DNA from: JAITVM01 sp031551135
GTDB taxonomy: Bacteria; Bacillota; Clostridia; Lachnospirales; JAITVM01
Assembly (NCBI GenBank): GCA_031551135.1
Contig: JAVBOA010000006.1
Location: 1 to 64,000, forward strand
Direction of reading: 5' to 3'
DNA length: 64,000 nucleotides
Part shown: positions 1-9,209 of the stretch, one piece after another
How positions within the stretch are numbered: the stretch's first letter is position 1
How the letters are laid out: each line of letters opens with the position of its first letter
Made by a program: the position numbers and the translations under genes
Notes under the pieces: model-generated
Told to the model about the DNA's origin: nothing
Seen by the model: only the letters and a program-made list of their open reading frames with translations
Databases searched by the model: none

Positions 1-1118
1 AAGTTTATATTCATGCGTTTATGGACGGCAGAGATACACCACCTACATCCGGTATAAATTATATACATGAGCTTGAAGATAAATTAAAAGAAATCGGCGT
101 TGGAAAAATCGCTACTGTTACAGGCAGATATTACGCAATGGATAGGGATAACCGCTACGAACGTGTTAAGCAAGCTTATGATGCTCTGGTTTTTGGCAAA
201 GGCAATCAAGCGGATTCGGCTGAAGCCTGCATGTCAAGCTCCTATCAAAAAGAAATAAATGACGAATTTATTTTGCCGACTATAATCATGACAAATGATA
301 TGCCGACAGCCACAATAAAAGAAAATGATTCCGTTGTATTTTTTAATTTCAGACCGGACAGAGCCAGAGAAATTTCACGTGCTTTTTGTGATGAAGATTT
401 TAGCGGTTTTGAGCGTGAAAGAGGATTTTTTAAATTAAAATACGTAACCTTTACAGAATATGACGTAAAAATTAAAAATAAATCTGTTGTTTTTAAACCG
501 GACTCTTTAAGCAACACATTGGGAGAATATATTTCTTCGCTTGGTTTAAAACAACTGCGTTTGGCTGAAACCGAAAAATATGCACATGTTACATTTTTCT
601 TTAATGGCGGAGTGGAAAAAGAATATCCGGGCGAATCTCGTATTTTAATTCCGTCTCCAAAAGTTGCAACTTATGATTTAATGCCGGAAATGTCGGCTTT
701 GCAAGTTACGGATAGCTTGACAAAAGCGGTTTTATCAAAAGAATTTGACTTGATTGTAATAAATTACGCAAACCCTGATATGGTCGGACATACCGGAATT
801 TTAGATGCTGCTGTTCAGGCGATAGAATGTATCGATAAATGCGTCGGCAGGGTTTTGGATGCTGTGCTGGAAGCGGACGGGCAAATGTTCATTTGCGCTG
901 ACCACGGAAATTCCGACAAAATGATTGATGAAATAACAAAAGAGCCGTTTACGGCGCATACAACAAATCCTGTACCATTTGTTTTAATAAACGCAAAAGA
1001 TGTTATTGCTTTACAAAAAGGCGGGAAACTATGTGACATAGCCCCAACTTTACTGGATATTATGAACTTGCCTCAGCCTGCCGAAATGACAGGTCATAGT
1101 TTGGCAATTAAAAATTAG
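1..1118 (+). CDS. gpmI: 2,3-bisphosphoglycerate-independent phosphoglycerate mutase, 5'-truncated
   Basis: Interconverts 3- and 2-phosphoglycerate in glycolysis using two metal ions. The reading frame is open to the left edge from base 3 (VYIHAFMDGRDTPP), and MDGRDTPP is a conserved internal motif of this family, so the ATG at 21 is not the start and roughly the first quarter of the protein is missing. Metal-binding and phosphatase-like motifs are visible: FFNFRPDRARE, NYANPDMVGHTG and ADHGNSDKM near the C-terminus, which ends in the usual TGHSL. eno follows 12 bp downstream on the same strand, so the two lower-glycolysis enzymes are very likely co-transcribed. Identity is secure; only the 5' end is unknown. 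Confidence 0.97.
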   Translation, partial: VYIHAFMDGRDTPPTSGINYIHELEDKLKEIGVGKIATVTGRYYAMDRDNRYERVKQAYDALVFGKGNQADSAEACMSSSYQKEINDEFILPTIIMTNDMPTATIKENDSVVFFNFRPDRAREISRAFCDEDFSGFERERGFFKLKYVTFTEYDVKIKNKSVVFKPDSLSNTLGEYISSLGLKQLRLAETEKYAHVTFFFNGGVEKEYPGESRILIPSPKVATYDLMPEMSALQVTDSLTKAVLSKEFDLIVINYANPDMVGHTGILDAAVQAIECIDKCVGRVLDAVLEADGQMFICADHGNSDKMIDEITKEPFTAHTTNPVPFVLINAKDVIALQKGGKLCDIAPTLLDIMNLPQPAEMTGHSLAIKN

Positions 1119-1130
1119 GAGGATTTACAG

Positions 1131-2465
1131 ATGAAAGGTTATTTACAAATAGTAGATGTATTCGCAAGAGAAATTTTGGACTCCAGAGGAAATCCTACTG
1201 TAGAGGTTGAAGTTTTGGTAGAAAACGAAAGCGGTTCTAATTTTTTAGGTCGTGCTGCTGTTCCTTCAGGCGCATCAACCGGAGCTTTTGAAGCTGTTGA
1301 ACTTCGTGACGGCGCAGAAAAAAGATACCTCGGTACAGGCGTTGAAAAAGCGGTATCGAATGTAAATGATATTATTGCAAATGAATTGGTTGGCTTAAAC
1401 GCTTTGGATCAAGTTTCTATCGATAATGTTATGATTAAGCTTGACGGAACTCCAAACAAAGCAAATCTCGGAGCTAATGCGATTTTGGGCGTTTCTATGG
1501 CTGTTGCAAAAGCGGCTGCGGAAGCTCTGTCTATGCCTTTATATCAATATTTAGGCGGATTTAACGCAAAATCTTTGCCTGTTCCTATGATGAACATCCT
1601 AAACGGTGGAAAACATGCTGACAATACTGTTGACCTCCAAGAATTTATGGTTATGCCTGTCGGCGCAACTTCTTTCAAAGAAGCTCTCAGAATGTGCGCT
1701 GAAATTTATCATACACTCAAAAAAGTTTTGAAGAAAAAAGGTCTCTCGACAGCGGTTGGCGACGAGGGCGGTTTCGCTCCTGACCTTGCTACTGCCGATG
1801 ATGTTATCGATTTGATTTTGGAAGCTGTTGAAGCCGCAGGCTACAAGCCTTATGACGATATCAGAATCGCTCTTGACTGCGCAAGTACAGAGCTTTATCA
1901 AAAAGAAAACAAGCGTTATTATTTTGAAGGCGAAAGCAAAATGAAAGGCCAAGAAGTTTACAGAACTTCTAAAGAAATGGTTGATTATTTAGAAGCTCTT
2001 GCTAATAAATATCCTATTATCTCTATCGAAGACGGTTTGGACGAAGAAGATTGGGAAGGCTGGAAACTCCTTACTGAAAGAATCGGAAATAAAGTTCAAT
2101 TAGTTGGCGACGATTTATTTGTTACTAATACCGAAAGATTGCAAAAAGGTATCGATTTGGGCGTAGCAAACGCTATTCTTATCAAAGTAAACCAAATCGG
2201 AACTTTGACAGAAACATTTAACGCTATCTCTTTGGCTAATAAAAATAATATGACAGCTATCGTTTCTCACCGCTCGGGCGAGACAGAAGATAATACAATA
2301 GCTGATATTGTTGTGGCTTGCAATGCAGGTCAAATTAAAACCGGTGCGCCTGCGCGTTCTGACAGGGTTGCAAAATATAATCAATTGCTCAGAATCGAAG
2401 AAGAGCTTGATTGTATAGCTGAATATCCGGGACTTGGAGCTTGGTTTAATTTAAAAAATAAATAA
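1131..2465 (+). CDS. eno: Enolase
   Basis: Dehydrates 2-phosphoglycerate to phosphoenolpyruvate; cytosolic Mg-dependent dimer or octamer. 444 residues, close to the usual 430. N-terminal motif AREILDSRGNPTVEVEV, the catalytic-acid loop GDEGGFAP near residue 208, the metal ligands in SIEDGLDEEDW and GDDLFVTN, the catalytic lysine in LIKVNQIGT and the signature SHRSGETEDNTIAD are all present. The ATG at 1131 is preceded by TAGGAGG at a good distance. It follows gpmI by 12 bp. The convergent gene downstream ends in the same intergenic hairpin, so transcription probably stops there or slightly beyond. Confidence 0.98.
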   Translation: MKGYLQIVDVFAREILDSRGNPTVEVEVLVENESGSNFLGRAAVPSGASTGAFEAVELRDGAEKRYLGTGVEKAVSNVNDIIANELVGLNALDQVSIDNVMIKLDGTPNKANLGANAILGVSMAVAKAAAEALSMPLYQYLGGFNAKSLPVPMMNILNGGKHADNTVDLQEFMVMPVGATSFKEALRMCAEIYHTLKKVLKKKGLSTAVGDEGGFAPDLATADDVIDLILEAVEAAGYKPYDDIRIALDCASTELYQKENKRYYFEGESKMKGQEVYRTSKEMVDYLEALANKYPIISIEDGLDEEDWEGWKLLTERIGNKVQLVGDDLFVTNTERLQKGIDLGVANAILIKVNQIGTLTETFNAISLANKNNMTAIVSHRSGETEDNTIADIVVACNAGQIKTGAPARSDRVAKYNQLLRIEEELDCIAEYPGLGAWFNLKNK

Positions 2466-2471
2466 ATTCAT

Positions 2472-2510
2472 AAAAAACGGCTGTGCAGTTTTGTATAATT
2501 CTGCACAGCC
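2472..2510 (-). terminator. Intrinsic terminator between convergent eno and PHP gene
   Basis: Perfect 10-bp stem (2479-2488 with 2501-2510, GGCTGTGCAG arm) and a 12-nt loop. Read on the minus strand the stem is followed by a run of six T (2472-2477), so it serves the PHP-family gene; on the plus strand there is no T run, but the hairpin could still slow eno transcripts. Confidence 0.85.
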
Positions 2511-2516
2511 ATTATG

Positions 2517-3317
2517 CTATATTTTAAAATAAACAGGTTTTCTGTTCTCGAATTTTGCCAAATATTCAAATCCGGCTTCTTTTATAATTTCCAGAGCTTC
2601 TTTAAAACCGGAAGCTATATCTGTGATTTTATGTGCATCAGAGCCGATTGTCAATATTTCTCCGCCTAATTCTTTGTATCGTTTTAATATCTCCAATTGC
2701 GGATGAACTGTATTAAATCCGTATCTTATTCCGGAAGCGTTTACTTCAAAGCCTTTACCGCGGCTTATCGAGAGCTTTAAAATTTCGTCGATAATCTCTT
2801 TATATTCGCTGTAATAAACATAATTATCTGAATATCTACCGTATCTTACGAGATAATCCAAATGTCCGTAAACCGAATAATTATCGAATGTTTTTATATT
2901 TTCAAGAACCTCTTCGAAATAACCCATATACGCCGTATGTTTATCGAGATTATTAAAATATCCGTCATAATAGATTTCCATTTTATTCGTTTTATGCGAC
3001 GAACCGATAATATATTCGTAATCCGCACGGCCGACAGCCTCTGAAACAATATCTTTCAATTGCGGCTCGAGCGATATCTCGACACCTAATTTTAAAGATA
3101 TTTTGTTTTTATATTTATCTTTACAATATTCTATTTTTTTTACATATTCGTCCAAAGGATATGTGTTCGGCTCTATTGTTTTCGCATAAGAATCAAATTC
3201 GATATGGTCTGTAATCATAATTTCGTCGAGGTTTTTTTCTATTGCGACTTTTACAATATCTTCTATTTCTGATTGCGAATCCACTGAAAAATTTGAATGT
3301 ATGTGATAATCTATCAA
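2517..3317 (-). CDS. PHP-domain phosphoesterase, histidinol-phosphatase (HisJ/HisK) family
   Basis: 266-residue PHP protein. The N-terminal metal-binding motif DYHIHSNFS, the ITDHIEFD motif, GSSHK near the middle and GSDAHK near the C-terminus are the four metal-ligand blocks expected of the polymerase-and-histidinol-phosphatase superfamily. Family members hydrolyse L-histidinol phosphate in histidine synthesis, but no other his gene is nearby, so the substrate here is uncertain. The start is TTG at 3317, preceded by AGGAGG (3329-3334, read on the minus strand) at about 11 nt; no in-frame ATG is better placed. It is a lone gene between eno and pgk, read against both. Confidence 0.85.
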   Translation of the reverse strand: MIDYHIHSNFSVDSQSEIEDIVKVAIEKNLDEIMITDHIEFDSYAKTIEPNTYPLDEYVKKIEYCKDKYKNKISLKLGVEISLEPQLKDIVSEAVGRADYEYIIGSSHKTNKMEIYYDGYFNNLDKHTAYMGYFEEVLENIKTFDNYSVYGHLDYLVRYGRYSDNYVYYSEYKEIIDEILKLSISRGKGFEVNASGIRYGFNTVHPQLEILKRYKELGGEILTIGSDAHKITDIASGFKEALEIIKEAGFEYLAKFENRKPVYFKI

Positions 3318-3583
3318 AATATTTCCTCCTAAAAAATCTGTCTTGAATTTATTATAACACTAAATCTATTTTAATAAATCCTATCTAAAATCTTCTATAA
3401 ATATTGCCTTTTTCTATACATAAATAAATTTATTTTATGCAATTTTGAACTGAGCTAAGCTTTTTAGATGTATTCAACGAATGAATATTATATTTTTCAG
3501 CTGATAAAATTATATTTTTTCGGATAATTTATAATTGTAGGTATGCTACTATTTTATCAATTGTCAAAATATTAGCAATCTTA

Positions 3584-3612
3584 TTGACAGGCAGAGAGAT
3601 GAAATATATACT
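3584..3612 (+). promoter_or_regulatory. Sigma-A-type promoter of pgk
   Basis: TTGACA (3584-3589), 17-bp spacer, TATACT (3607-3612), about 85 bp before the pgk ATG. It sits in a 380-bp gene-free stretch (3318-3697) in which I otherwise see only AT-rich DNA. The inverted hexamers TTGTCAA (3561-3567) and TTGACA lie close together and could be a small operator, but this is speculative. Confidence 0.7.
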
Positions 3613-3697
3613 TTTAGCTGTAAAGAAAAGGAACTACTTATGAAATAATATTGATGAAAAAACATTTCGAAATACAATTCTGAGAGGAGTTTTTATT

Positions 3698-4888
3698 ATG
3701 TTAAACAAAAAAACTATTGATGATTTGCAAGTTAAAGGGAAACGCGTTTTATTGAGATGCGATTTTAATGTACCTATTCAAAATGGCGAAATTACGGACA
3801 CAAACAGAATCGTTGCCGCTATTCCGACTATAAAAAAATTAATGAACGACGGCGGGAAAATTATTCTTTGCTCACATTTAGGAAAACCGAAAGAGCCGAA
3901 TCCGGAATTTTCGCTTGCGCCTGTAGCAAAAAAATTATCCGAAATTATCGGCAAAGAAGTTGTTTTTGCGAATGATGACGTAGTTGTCGGAGCTAATGCA
4001 AAAGCCGCTGTAGCCAATATGAAAGACGGAGATTTAGTATTATTGGAAAATACGAGATTCAGAAAAGAAGAAACTAAAAATATCGATAGTTTTTCCGAAG
4101 ATTTAGCTTCAATTGCGGATGTTTATGTAAATGACGCTTTTGGTTCTTCTCATAGAGCTCATTGCTCAACTGTGGGCGTTACAAAATTTATTTCTGAGTC
4201 CGCTGTTGGTTATTTAATGCAAAAAGAAATCGAATATCTCGGAAATGCCGTAAATAATCCCGACAGACCTTTCGTTGCGATTTTGGGCGGCTCGAAAGTT
4301 TCTGATAAAATAAACGTAATCAATAATTTGTTAGAAAAAGTAGATACTTTGATAATCGGCGGCGGCATGGCGTATACATTTTTAAAAGCGCAAGGACACG
4401 AAGTAGGGAAATCGCTTTTGGAAGCGGATAAAATTCCTTATGCACTCGAAATGATAGAAAAAGCTAAAGCCAAAAATGTGAAATTCTTGATCCCGATTGA
4501 TTCGGTAATTACAACTGAAATCAGCAATACAGCACCTTTTGAAAATGTTGATGTTAGTTCTATAAAGCCTGATTGGATGGGCGTTGATATCGGCGAAAAA
4601 ACAAGAGAATTATATAAAGATGCACTGAAATTTGCGAAAACTGTAGTTTGGAACGGACCAATGGGAGTTTTTGAACTTGAGAATTTTGCAAAAGGTACTT
4701 TCGAAATAGCTCAAACCTTAGCAAATCTCGACGCTACAACAATTATCGGCGGCGGCGACTCGGCGGCGGCAGTTAATATTTTAGGTTTTGGAGATAAAAT
4801 GTCTCATATTTCAACCGGCGGCGGAGCTTCGCTTGAGTTTTTGGAAGGAAAAGCTTTACCGGGTGTTGAAGCAGTTAATGATAAATAA
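3698..4888 (+). CDS. pgk: Phosphoglycerate kinase
   Basis: Transfers phosphate from 1,3-bisphosphoglycerate to ADP in glycolysis. 396 residues, typical length. The signature LLRCDFNVP (about residues 18-26), the substrate-binding HLGKP, FRKEE and SSHRAH region, the hinge VAILGGSKVSDKI, and the nucleotide-binding WNGPMGVFE and GGGDSAAAV are all intact. The start has GAGAGGAG upstream. Unlike the common gap-pgk-tpi-gpmI-eno operon, pgk stands alone here, with its own promoter before it and a terminator after it, separated from eno by a divergently oriented PHP gene. Confidence 0.98.
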   Translation: MLNKKTIDDLQVKGKRVLLRCDFNVPIQNGEITDTNRIVAAIPTIKKLMNDGGKIILCSHLGKPKEPNPEFSLAPVAKKLSEIIGKEVVFANDDVVVGANAKAAVANMKDGDLVLLENTRFRKEETKNIDSFSEDLASIADVYVNDAFGSSHRAHCSTVGVTKFISESAVGYLMQKEIEYLGNAVNNPDRPFVAILGGSKVSDKINVINNLLEKVDTLIIGGGMAYTFLKAQGHEVGKSLLEADKIPYALEMIEKAKAKNVKFLIPIDSVITTEISNTAPFENVDVSSIKPDWMGVDIGEKTRELYKDALKFAKTVVWNGPMGVFELENFAKGTFEIAQTLANLDATTIIGGGDSAAAVNILGFGDKMSHISTGGGASLEFLEGKALPGVEAVNDK

Positions 4889-4906
4889 TACTATTTCTAT
4901 TTTGAT
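4888..4906 (+). repeat. Solo end of the ATACTATTT palindromic repeat family
   Basis: ATACTATTTCTATTTTGAT begins on the last base of the pgk stop codon. It matches one terminal inverted repeat of the dispersed element described at 40769-40882, with no matching right end nearby. A near-identical solo end abuts the polC stop codon (22652-22670). Confidence 0.5.
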
Positions 4907-4912
4907 AAATGT

Positions 4913-4940
4913 AAAAACCGGCTTTCTAAGTCGGTTTTTT
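4913..4940 (+). terminator. pgk intrinsic terminator
   Basis: Stem AAAAACCGGCTT / AAGTCGGTTTTT with a 3-nt loop (TCT), one G-U wobble, and a run of T at the 3' side. It lies 25 bp after the pgk stop. Confidence 0.85.
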
Positions 4941-4951
4941 TAATTTATATT

Positions 4952-4971
4952 ATGATTAATCGATTGCTCAT
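4952..4971 (+). repeat. 20-bp partly palindromic motif, copy 1 of 3
   Basis: ATGATTAATCGATTGCTCAT, centred on the palindrome AATCGATT, lies just after the pgk terminator. Two near-identical copies lie in the opposite orientation at 48959-48978 and 53180-53199, each immediately 3' of a minus-strand gene; relative to the gene before it, all three have the same orientation. The remaining gene-free DNA up to 5288 is AT-rich with no other clear signal beyond weak -10-like hexamers. Confidence 0.6.
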
Positions 4972-5288
4972 TTTATTATAAAATTCAATTTTTCCTTTCT
5001 CCAAAATAATTATATTTTATACACAATTTTTGAAAATATTACAAAAATGACATCAATATTGCATTACAACTATGTAAATTTATGTTATAATATTTTTATA
5101 TCAATTTAAGAAAAATATCCTCAACCCTCTAAAAATATGGTAAATTTCTAAATAAAACTTGAGGTTAATTTTTACAAATTGGTTTCTGAATATTTACAAA
5201 GAATAATTTTATATGTTTTTTGTATTTGTTTGTGCGTATACTAAACTAGAGTTATACTTTTGTAAATTGCAATAAAGGAGTAATTTTT

Positions 5289-6146
5289 ATGAAAAAAATA
5301 ATTGTTCTTTTGACATTTCTTTTTATTTTAACATCTTGTAAATCTCCGGAATTTTTAAAGCTTTCTAAAGACGAATACCCAATCGTTGACGGCTCTACGG
5401 CAACAATCCCGCTGGCAATCTCACTGCGTGCAAAAATCACAGGCGAAAATATCGAAGACCTCAAAAATTCCACGACCCACACAAAAACAACTGAGTCTTT
5501 TAGTAATTTAATTAATGGGAATGCCGATTTGTTATTGGTTTATACGCCGCTGCAGTCTGTTCTTGAAGAATCTAAAGATCAAATTGAGATAAAGCCTATC
5601 GGTAAAGATGCGCTGGTTTTTTTTACAAATAAAGAAAACACGGTTACGGATTTATCTACGGCCCAAATTCAGGATATTTATCAAGGCAAAACGAAATCGT
5701 GGAGCGAATTGGGCGGAAGTGACAGCGAGATAATAGCTTATCAAAGAAACGAAGATTCCGGCAGTCAAGTATTAATGCGCAAACTTGTAATGAAAGATTT
5801 GCAGATGGTCGAGCCTGAGATAGAGCTTTTAGAAATGGCGATGGGAGAAATCGTCGAGGCCGTGGCAGGATATAAGAATAATCAGAATTCGATAGGTTAT
5901 TCCGTGTATTATTATTTGAAAGCATTTATCGATGACGGCGAGAATATTAAAATGTTCAATGTAGACGGAATCGAGCCGAATAATGATAATATCGCAAACG
6001 GAAAATACCCGTTCTCTGAAGATTTTTATGTTGTTATTAAAAAATCTGAAAAACAAGATTCACCGGCAAGAAAAATATTTAATATTTTAACGACTCAAGA
6101 AGGAAAAGATTTTATTAATTCTTGCGGTTATGTTGCAATAAAATAA
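5289..6146 (+). CDS. PstS-like periplasmic-binding-fold lipoprotein
   Basis: 285 residues. A lipoprotein signal peptide with lipobox LTSC puts the acylated Cys at residue 17, so the protein is anchored outside the membrane. DGSTATIPLA near residue 37, the DLLLVYTP block, IYQGKTKSWSELGG and QRNEDSGSQ are typical of the PstS-like type II substrate-binding fold (PBP superfamily domain). True PstS genes sit next to pstCAB; here there is no transporter, and two other lipoproteins follow, so the ligand is unknown and phosphate is only a guess. RBS AAAGGAG precedes the ATG at 5289. Confidence 0.75.
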   Translation: MKKIIVLLTFLFILTSCKSPEFLKLSKDEYPIVDGSTATIPLAISLRAKITGENIEDLKNSTTHTKTTESFSNLINGNADLLLVYTPLQSVLEESKDQIEIKPIGKDALVFFTNKENTVTDLSTAQIQDIYQGKTKSWSELGGSDSEIIAYQRNEDSGSQVLMRKLVMKDLQMVEPEIELLEMAMGEIVEAVAGYKNNQNSIGYSVYYYLKAFIDDGENIKMFNVDGIEPNNDNIANGKYPFSEDFYVVIKKSEKQDSPARKIFNILTTQEGKDFINSCGYVAIK

Positions 6147-6170
6147 AAAATATAAACGTTTGGAAAGGTA

Positions 6171-6195
6171 ATACTATTTTCATTTTGAATAGTAT
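6171..6195 (+). repeat. Minimal 25-bp copy of the ATACTATTT palindromic repeat
   Basis: ATACTATTTTC near the left and GAATAGTAT at the right form an imperfect palindrome. It ends only 5 bp before the GGGGG Shine-Dalgarno sequence of the next gene, so it would fold in the 5' leader of that mRNA. Confidence 0.6.
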
Positions 6196-6211
6196 AAATA
6201 GGGGGATTATA

Positions 6212-7612
6212 ATGTACAATAAATTTTTTATTGTTATATTTGTTTTCGTGTTTTTATTAGCCGGGTGTTCCGACAATATAGATGTTGCTTCAGGATTTGT
6301 TGAAGAAATACCGGAAGTTACAAAAGGCGAGCTGGATACAACTTTGTCCGAAAATTCTGATTTAGTTTTAATTCAAAAAGACGATAAATTCGGACTTATT
6401 GATTTAAACGGAGATATTGTTTTAGATCCGAAATTTGAAGATGCGGGTTTTAAAAGCAGCACGATTGTAGCAAATTATAATAAAGAAGGTTATATTGTAT
6501 TGAAAAACGGAAAGGAAATAAAATTACCTTTTATAAAGAGTAATTTCACAACTTTTGATACGAGTAATTATATTCTCTATCATTTAGATAGCGGCCAAAT
6601 GAGTTTTGTAAACTGTGCCGACGGAAACATTAAAACAATAAAACGCTCGGATTATTTAAAATCAATCGAAGAAATTGTTTATATGAGTGATGAGTTTTTT
6701 GTATCAAAACAAATTTCAGGAGATTCGAATCTTTTTCATATTTCCGATTATAATGGCAGCAAAATAGGCGAGTCCTATTCGGAATTTTTTGGTTCTACTG
6801 CTGAAAAACCTAAAAAAATGGCTTTCGGAAACGCCGATACTGTTTTTGTTATGAATGAGAAATTTCAAATGGAAAATACATTTTCGGGTATGAATTTTAA
6901 TTTCATTACCAATGAAAACTATATTTTGTATAAAAATGAAAAAGAAATTCAATATATCGATTCTTCCGGAAATGTCTTAAATACTTTTAAATCGGAATTT
7001 AATATCGAAACGATAATAGAGAAGCCGTATAATTTCGTTATCATAAAAGCCGAAGACGATTTGTATTTAACAAATATTTTTGGCGATATCAAAATCGATA
7101 AGGGCTTTAAAAATATTGAAGTTTCTGAATATAACGGTAAACGCGTTCTCTTATGCAAAACGCCTGTAACGCAGAATACTACAATATGTTCGATGTATGA
7201 TATTGATGGTAGATTAATTAAAACTTATAAGTTTTTAGAAAAGTATGATATTTTGAAATATAACGATGAATATGCTGTAGTTAGGGCTTATGAAGATTCT
7301 ACTATCGGAATTATTGATATTTTACAAAGCACCGAAAAACATATAATTTGGCTGTTGGAGGTCGGAAAAGGCAATGTTCAAGCTTTTTTGGATTCGAAAG
7401 GCCGTGCGCTCGATAATCTTTTTTTAATCACAAAAGAATCCGATGGTGATACTACAGTTGGACTATATAATGCCGAGGCAAAAAAATATGTCTTTACTCC
7501 GATTTACACCGAAATTAAATCCGTCGGAAACGGACTATACTATTTGAAAACAAAAAATTACGAAGGTATTTCTACATATAACGGTGATTTTAGATATGTT
7601 TATAAATACTGA
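6212..7612 (+). CDS. WG-repeat-like lipoprotein A
   Basis: 466 residues from ATG 6212, chosen because AGGGGG lies just upstream and a clean lipoprotein signal follows (lipobox LAGC, acylated Cys19). The mature part is rich in beta-forming repeats of the type KFGLIDLNGDIVLDPKF, the pattern of WG/KLI-like beta-propeller repeats. Extended shorter segments (QYIDSSGNVLNTF, YLTNIFGDIKID, GIIDIL) recur along the chain. The function is unknown; such proteins are surface-exposed and possibly bind ligands or peptidoglycan. It forms a tandem pair with the next gene, which shares the same architecture and repeat style, suggesting duplication. Confidence 0.75.
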   Translation: MYNKFFIVIFVFVFLLAGCSDNIDVASGFVEEIPEVTKGELDTTLSENSDLVLIQKDDKFGLIDLNGDIVLDPKFEDAGFKSSTIVANYNKEGYIVLKNGKEIKLPFIKSNFTTFDTSNYILYHLDSGQMSFVNCADGNIKTIKRSDYLKSIEEIVYMSDEFFVSKQISGDSNLFHISDYNGSKIGESYSEFFGSTAEKPKKMAFGNADTVFVMNEKFQMENTFSGMNFNFITNENYILYKNEKEIQYIDSSGNVLNTFKSEFNIETIIEKPYNFVIIKAEDDLYLTNIFGDIKIDKGFKNIEVSEYNGKRVLLCKTPVTQNTTICSMYDIDGRLIKTYKFLEKYDILKYNDEYAVVRAYEDSTIGIIDILQSTEKHIIWLLEVGKGNVQAFLDSKGRALDNLFLITKESDGDTTVGLYNAEAKKYVFTPIYTEIKSVGNGLYYLKTKNYEGISTYNGDFRYVYKY

Positions 7613-7631
7613 TACTTAGGGATTGATTTAT

Positions 7632-9083
7632 ATGCTTAAAAAATTATTTTTATTAATTATAACGGTAATCTTGGCCGGCTGCAATACATTGAGCAGGAAA
7701 GACGACTTGTCGAATTTTTTCACTATACCGAAAGTAAAAAAAGATAATAAAAATCTACAAGAAAACAATAAAATCTATCCGCTTCATTTTAATAGAAAAG
7801 TAGGATTTATTAATGTAAACGGCGACGAAGTTTTTCCCCCTGTTTTTGATTTGTATTCGCAAAATGAAGAATTTTTTTTGTGTGGGATTAAAAACGATGA
7901 TAAGGTCGATTATTCCATAATCATGAAAAATGGAGAAAAAATTGACTTTAATCCGGGTGATGCAAATTTTATGCCGGATGTGGCTTTTAATTCGTCGGCT
8001 AAGACTGGCTATTCTTTTATCAGCGTAGATGATAAAAATTTTGCTTTTTTGGATTATGAAAAAGGCGAGCTATTTAATGTACCAAACAAAATAGGTTCTA
8101 AAGATTTACACGTAACTATCTGCGATAAAAACACATTTATTGCTTATGATTATTCCAGCGAGAAAAATTTTTTGGTAGATATAAGCGGTGAGATTCTGCT
8201 CGAAAAAAATTATCAGATTTATTCTGTTGCTGATGAAAATGACAATGTGCATTATCTCTGCAATCCTACGGTTGTTGATTCGCCGTATACAGTGATTATC
8301 GATAGAAATGGAAATGCTCTTTTTACATTTCCGGTAAATGAAACTGTTTTTACGATTACCGATGAAAATATTGTTACTTATATTTATGAAGAAGAAAAGC
8401 TTAGTTTGTTTTTCTATGATAAATATTACAATAAACTCAATTCTTCTGATTTTGACGGCGGTTTTCTTAATAATATATATGAAGACAGATATATTATTGT
8501 GAATGACAAAGATAACAATTGTCATGTCTTTGATATGAAAGGCAACGAAATTATTAGTTTTGAGCAAAAGTCATTATTTTTTAATATAGGAAAAAACCAA
8601 ACAATCGTTGTGGTTCAAGGATTAGATAATCGAATAGATAATTCTGCTCAGATATATGATATTAATTTTAAATTAATTAAGGATTTAAATTTTCTGCCTA
8701 AAGAATACAGCTTTGTTTCTGTCTCGGAACATTTTTGTGTTGTGTCTAAAAATAATGAAGTCGGTGTATATAAATACGGAATTATCGATTCACAAAATTC
8801 TGCATTAGATAATTTAGTTTGGCTTGTTGAGCCTGAATATGATAATATGTATACTTTCTATGACGAGGATAAAATTTCAAATTATATAAGCACTTATAAA
8901 AATCGTTCATCGAATATTTATGATACCGAAGCGAAGAAGTTCGTATTTCAAAGCGATTATTTATCATCTAATTTAATTTCCGATAAATTGTTCCGAGTAG
9001 AAACTCCATATTTTGTCGGCGTTACAAATGAAAAAGGCGAGTATATTTATGCAATGCCTGCGAGAACCGTTAATGATGAATAA
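7632..9083 (+). CDS. WG-repeat-like lipoprotein B
   Basis: 483 residues from ATG 7632; AGGGA lies about 10 nt upstream, whereas an in-frame TTG at 7623 would be almost on top of it. Lipobox LAGC with acylated Cys17. Repeats such as KVGFINVNGDEVFPPVF and VIIDRNGNALFTF match the WG-like pattern of the preceding protein, and the C-terminal thirds are also similar (IYDTEAKKFVFQ against LYNAEAKKYVFT), so the two are probably paralogues. It begins 19 bp after the first. A strong terminator follows at 9144, closing the three-lipoprotein cluster. Function unknown. Confidence 0.75.
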   Translation: MLKKLFLLIITVILAGCNTLSRKDDLSNFFTIPKVKKDNKNLQENNKIYPLHFNRKVGFINVNGDEVFPPVFDLYSQNEEFFLCGIKNDDKVDYSIIMKNGEKIDFNPGDANFMPDVAFNSSAKTGYSFISVDDKNFAFLDYEKGELFNVPNKIGSKDLHVTICDKNTFIAYDYSSEKNFLVDISGEILLEKNYQIYSVADENDNVHYLCNPTVVDSPYTVIIDRNGNALFTFPVNETVFTITDENIVTYIYEEEKLSLFFYDKYYNKLNSSDFDGGFLNNIYEDRYIIVNDKDNNCHVFDMKGNEIISFEQKSLFFNIGKNQTIVVVQGLDNRIDNSAQIYDINFKLIKDLNFLPKEYSFVSVSEHFCVVSKNNEVGVYKYGIIDSQNSALDNLVWLVEPEYDNMYTFYDEDKISNYISTYKNRSSNIYDTEAKKFVFQSDYLSSNLISDKLFRVETPYFVGVTNEKGEYIYAMPARTVNDE

Positions 9084-9143
9084 TCCTAATTCTAAAAGAT
9101 GCTATTGCAAAGCTTTACAATATATGATTTGTTTTGTACAATT

Positions 9144-9170
9144 AAACGATGAGAAAACTCATCGTTTTTT
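9144..9170 (+). terminator. Intrinsic terminator after the lipoprotein cluster
   Basis: Perfect 10-bp stem AAACGATGAG / CTCATCGTTT, 4-nt A loop, and further T residues at 9168-9170. It separates the lipoproteins from miaB. Confidence 0.9.
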
Positions 9171-9209
9171 AAAAGTTTTTAAAATATTTGTGAATAGGAA
9201 AATTAAATA

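Noticed and set aside
5214..5258. Promoter of the PstS-like lipoprotein gene
   Set aside because: Two TATACT hexamers (5237-5242 and 5253-5258) are present, but neither has an acceptable -35 hexamer at 16-18 bp.
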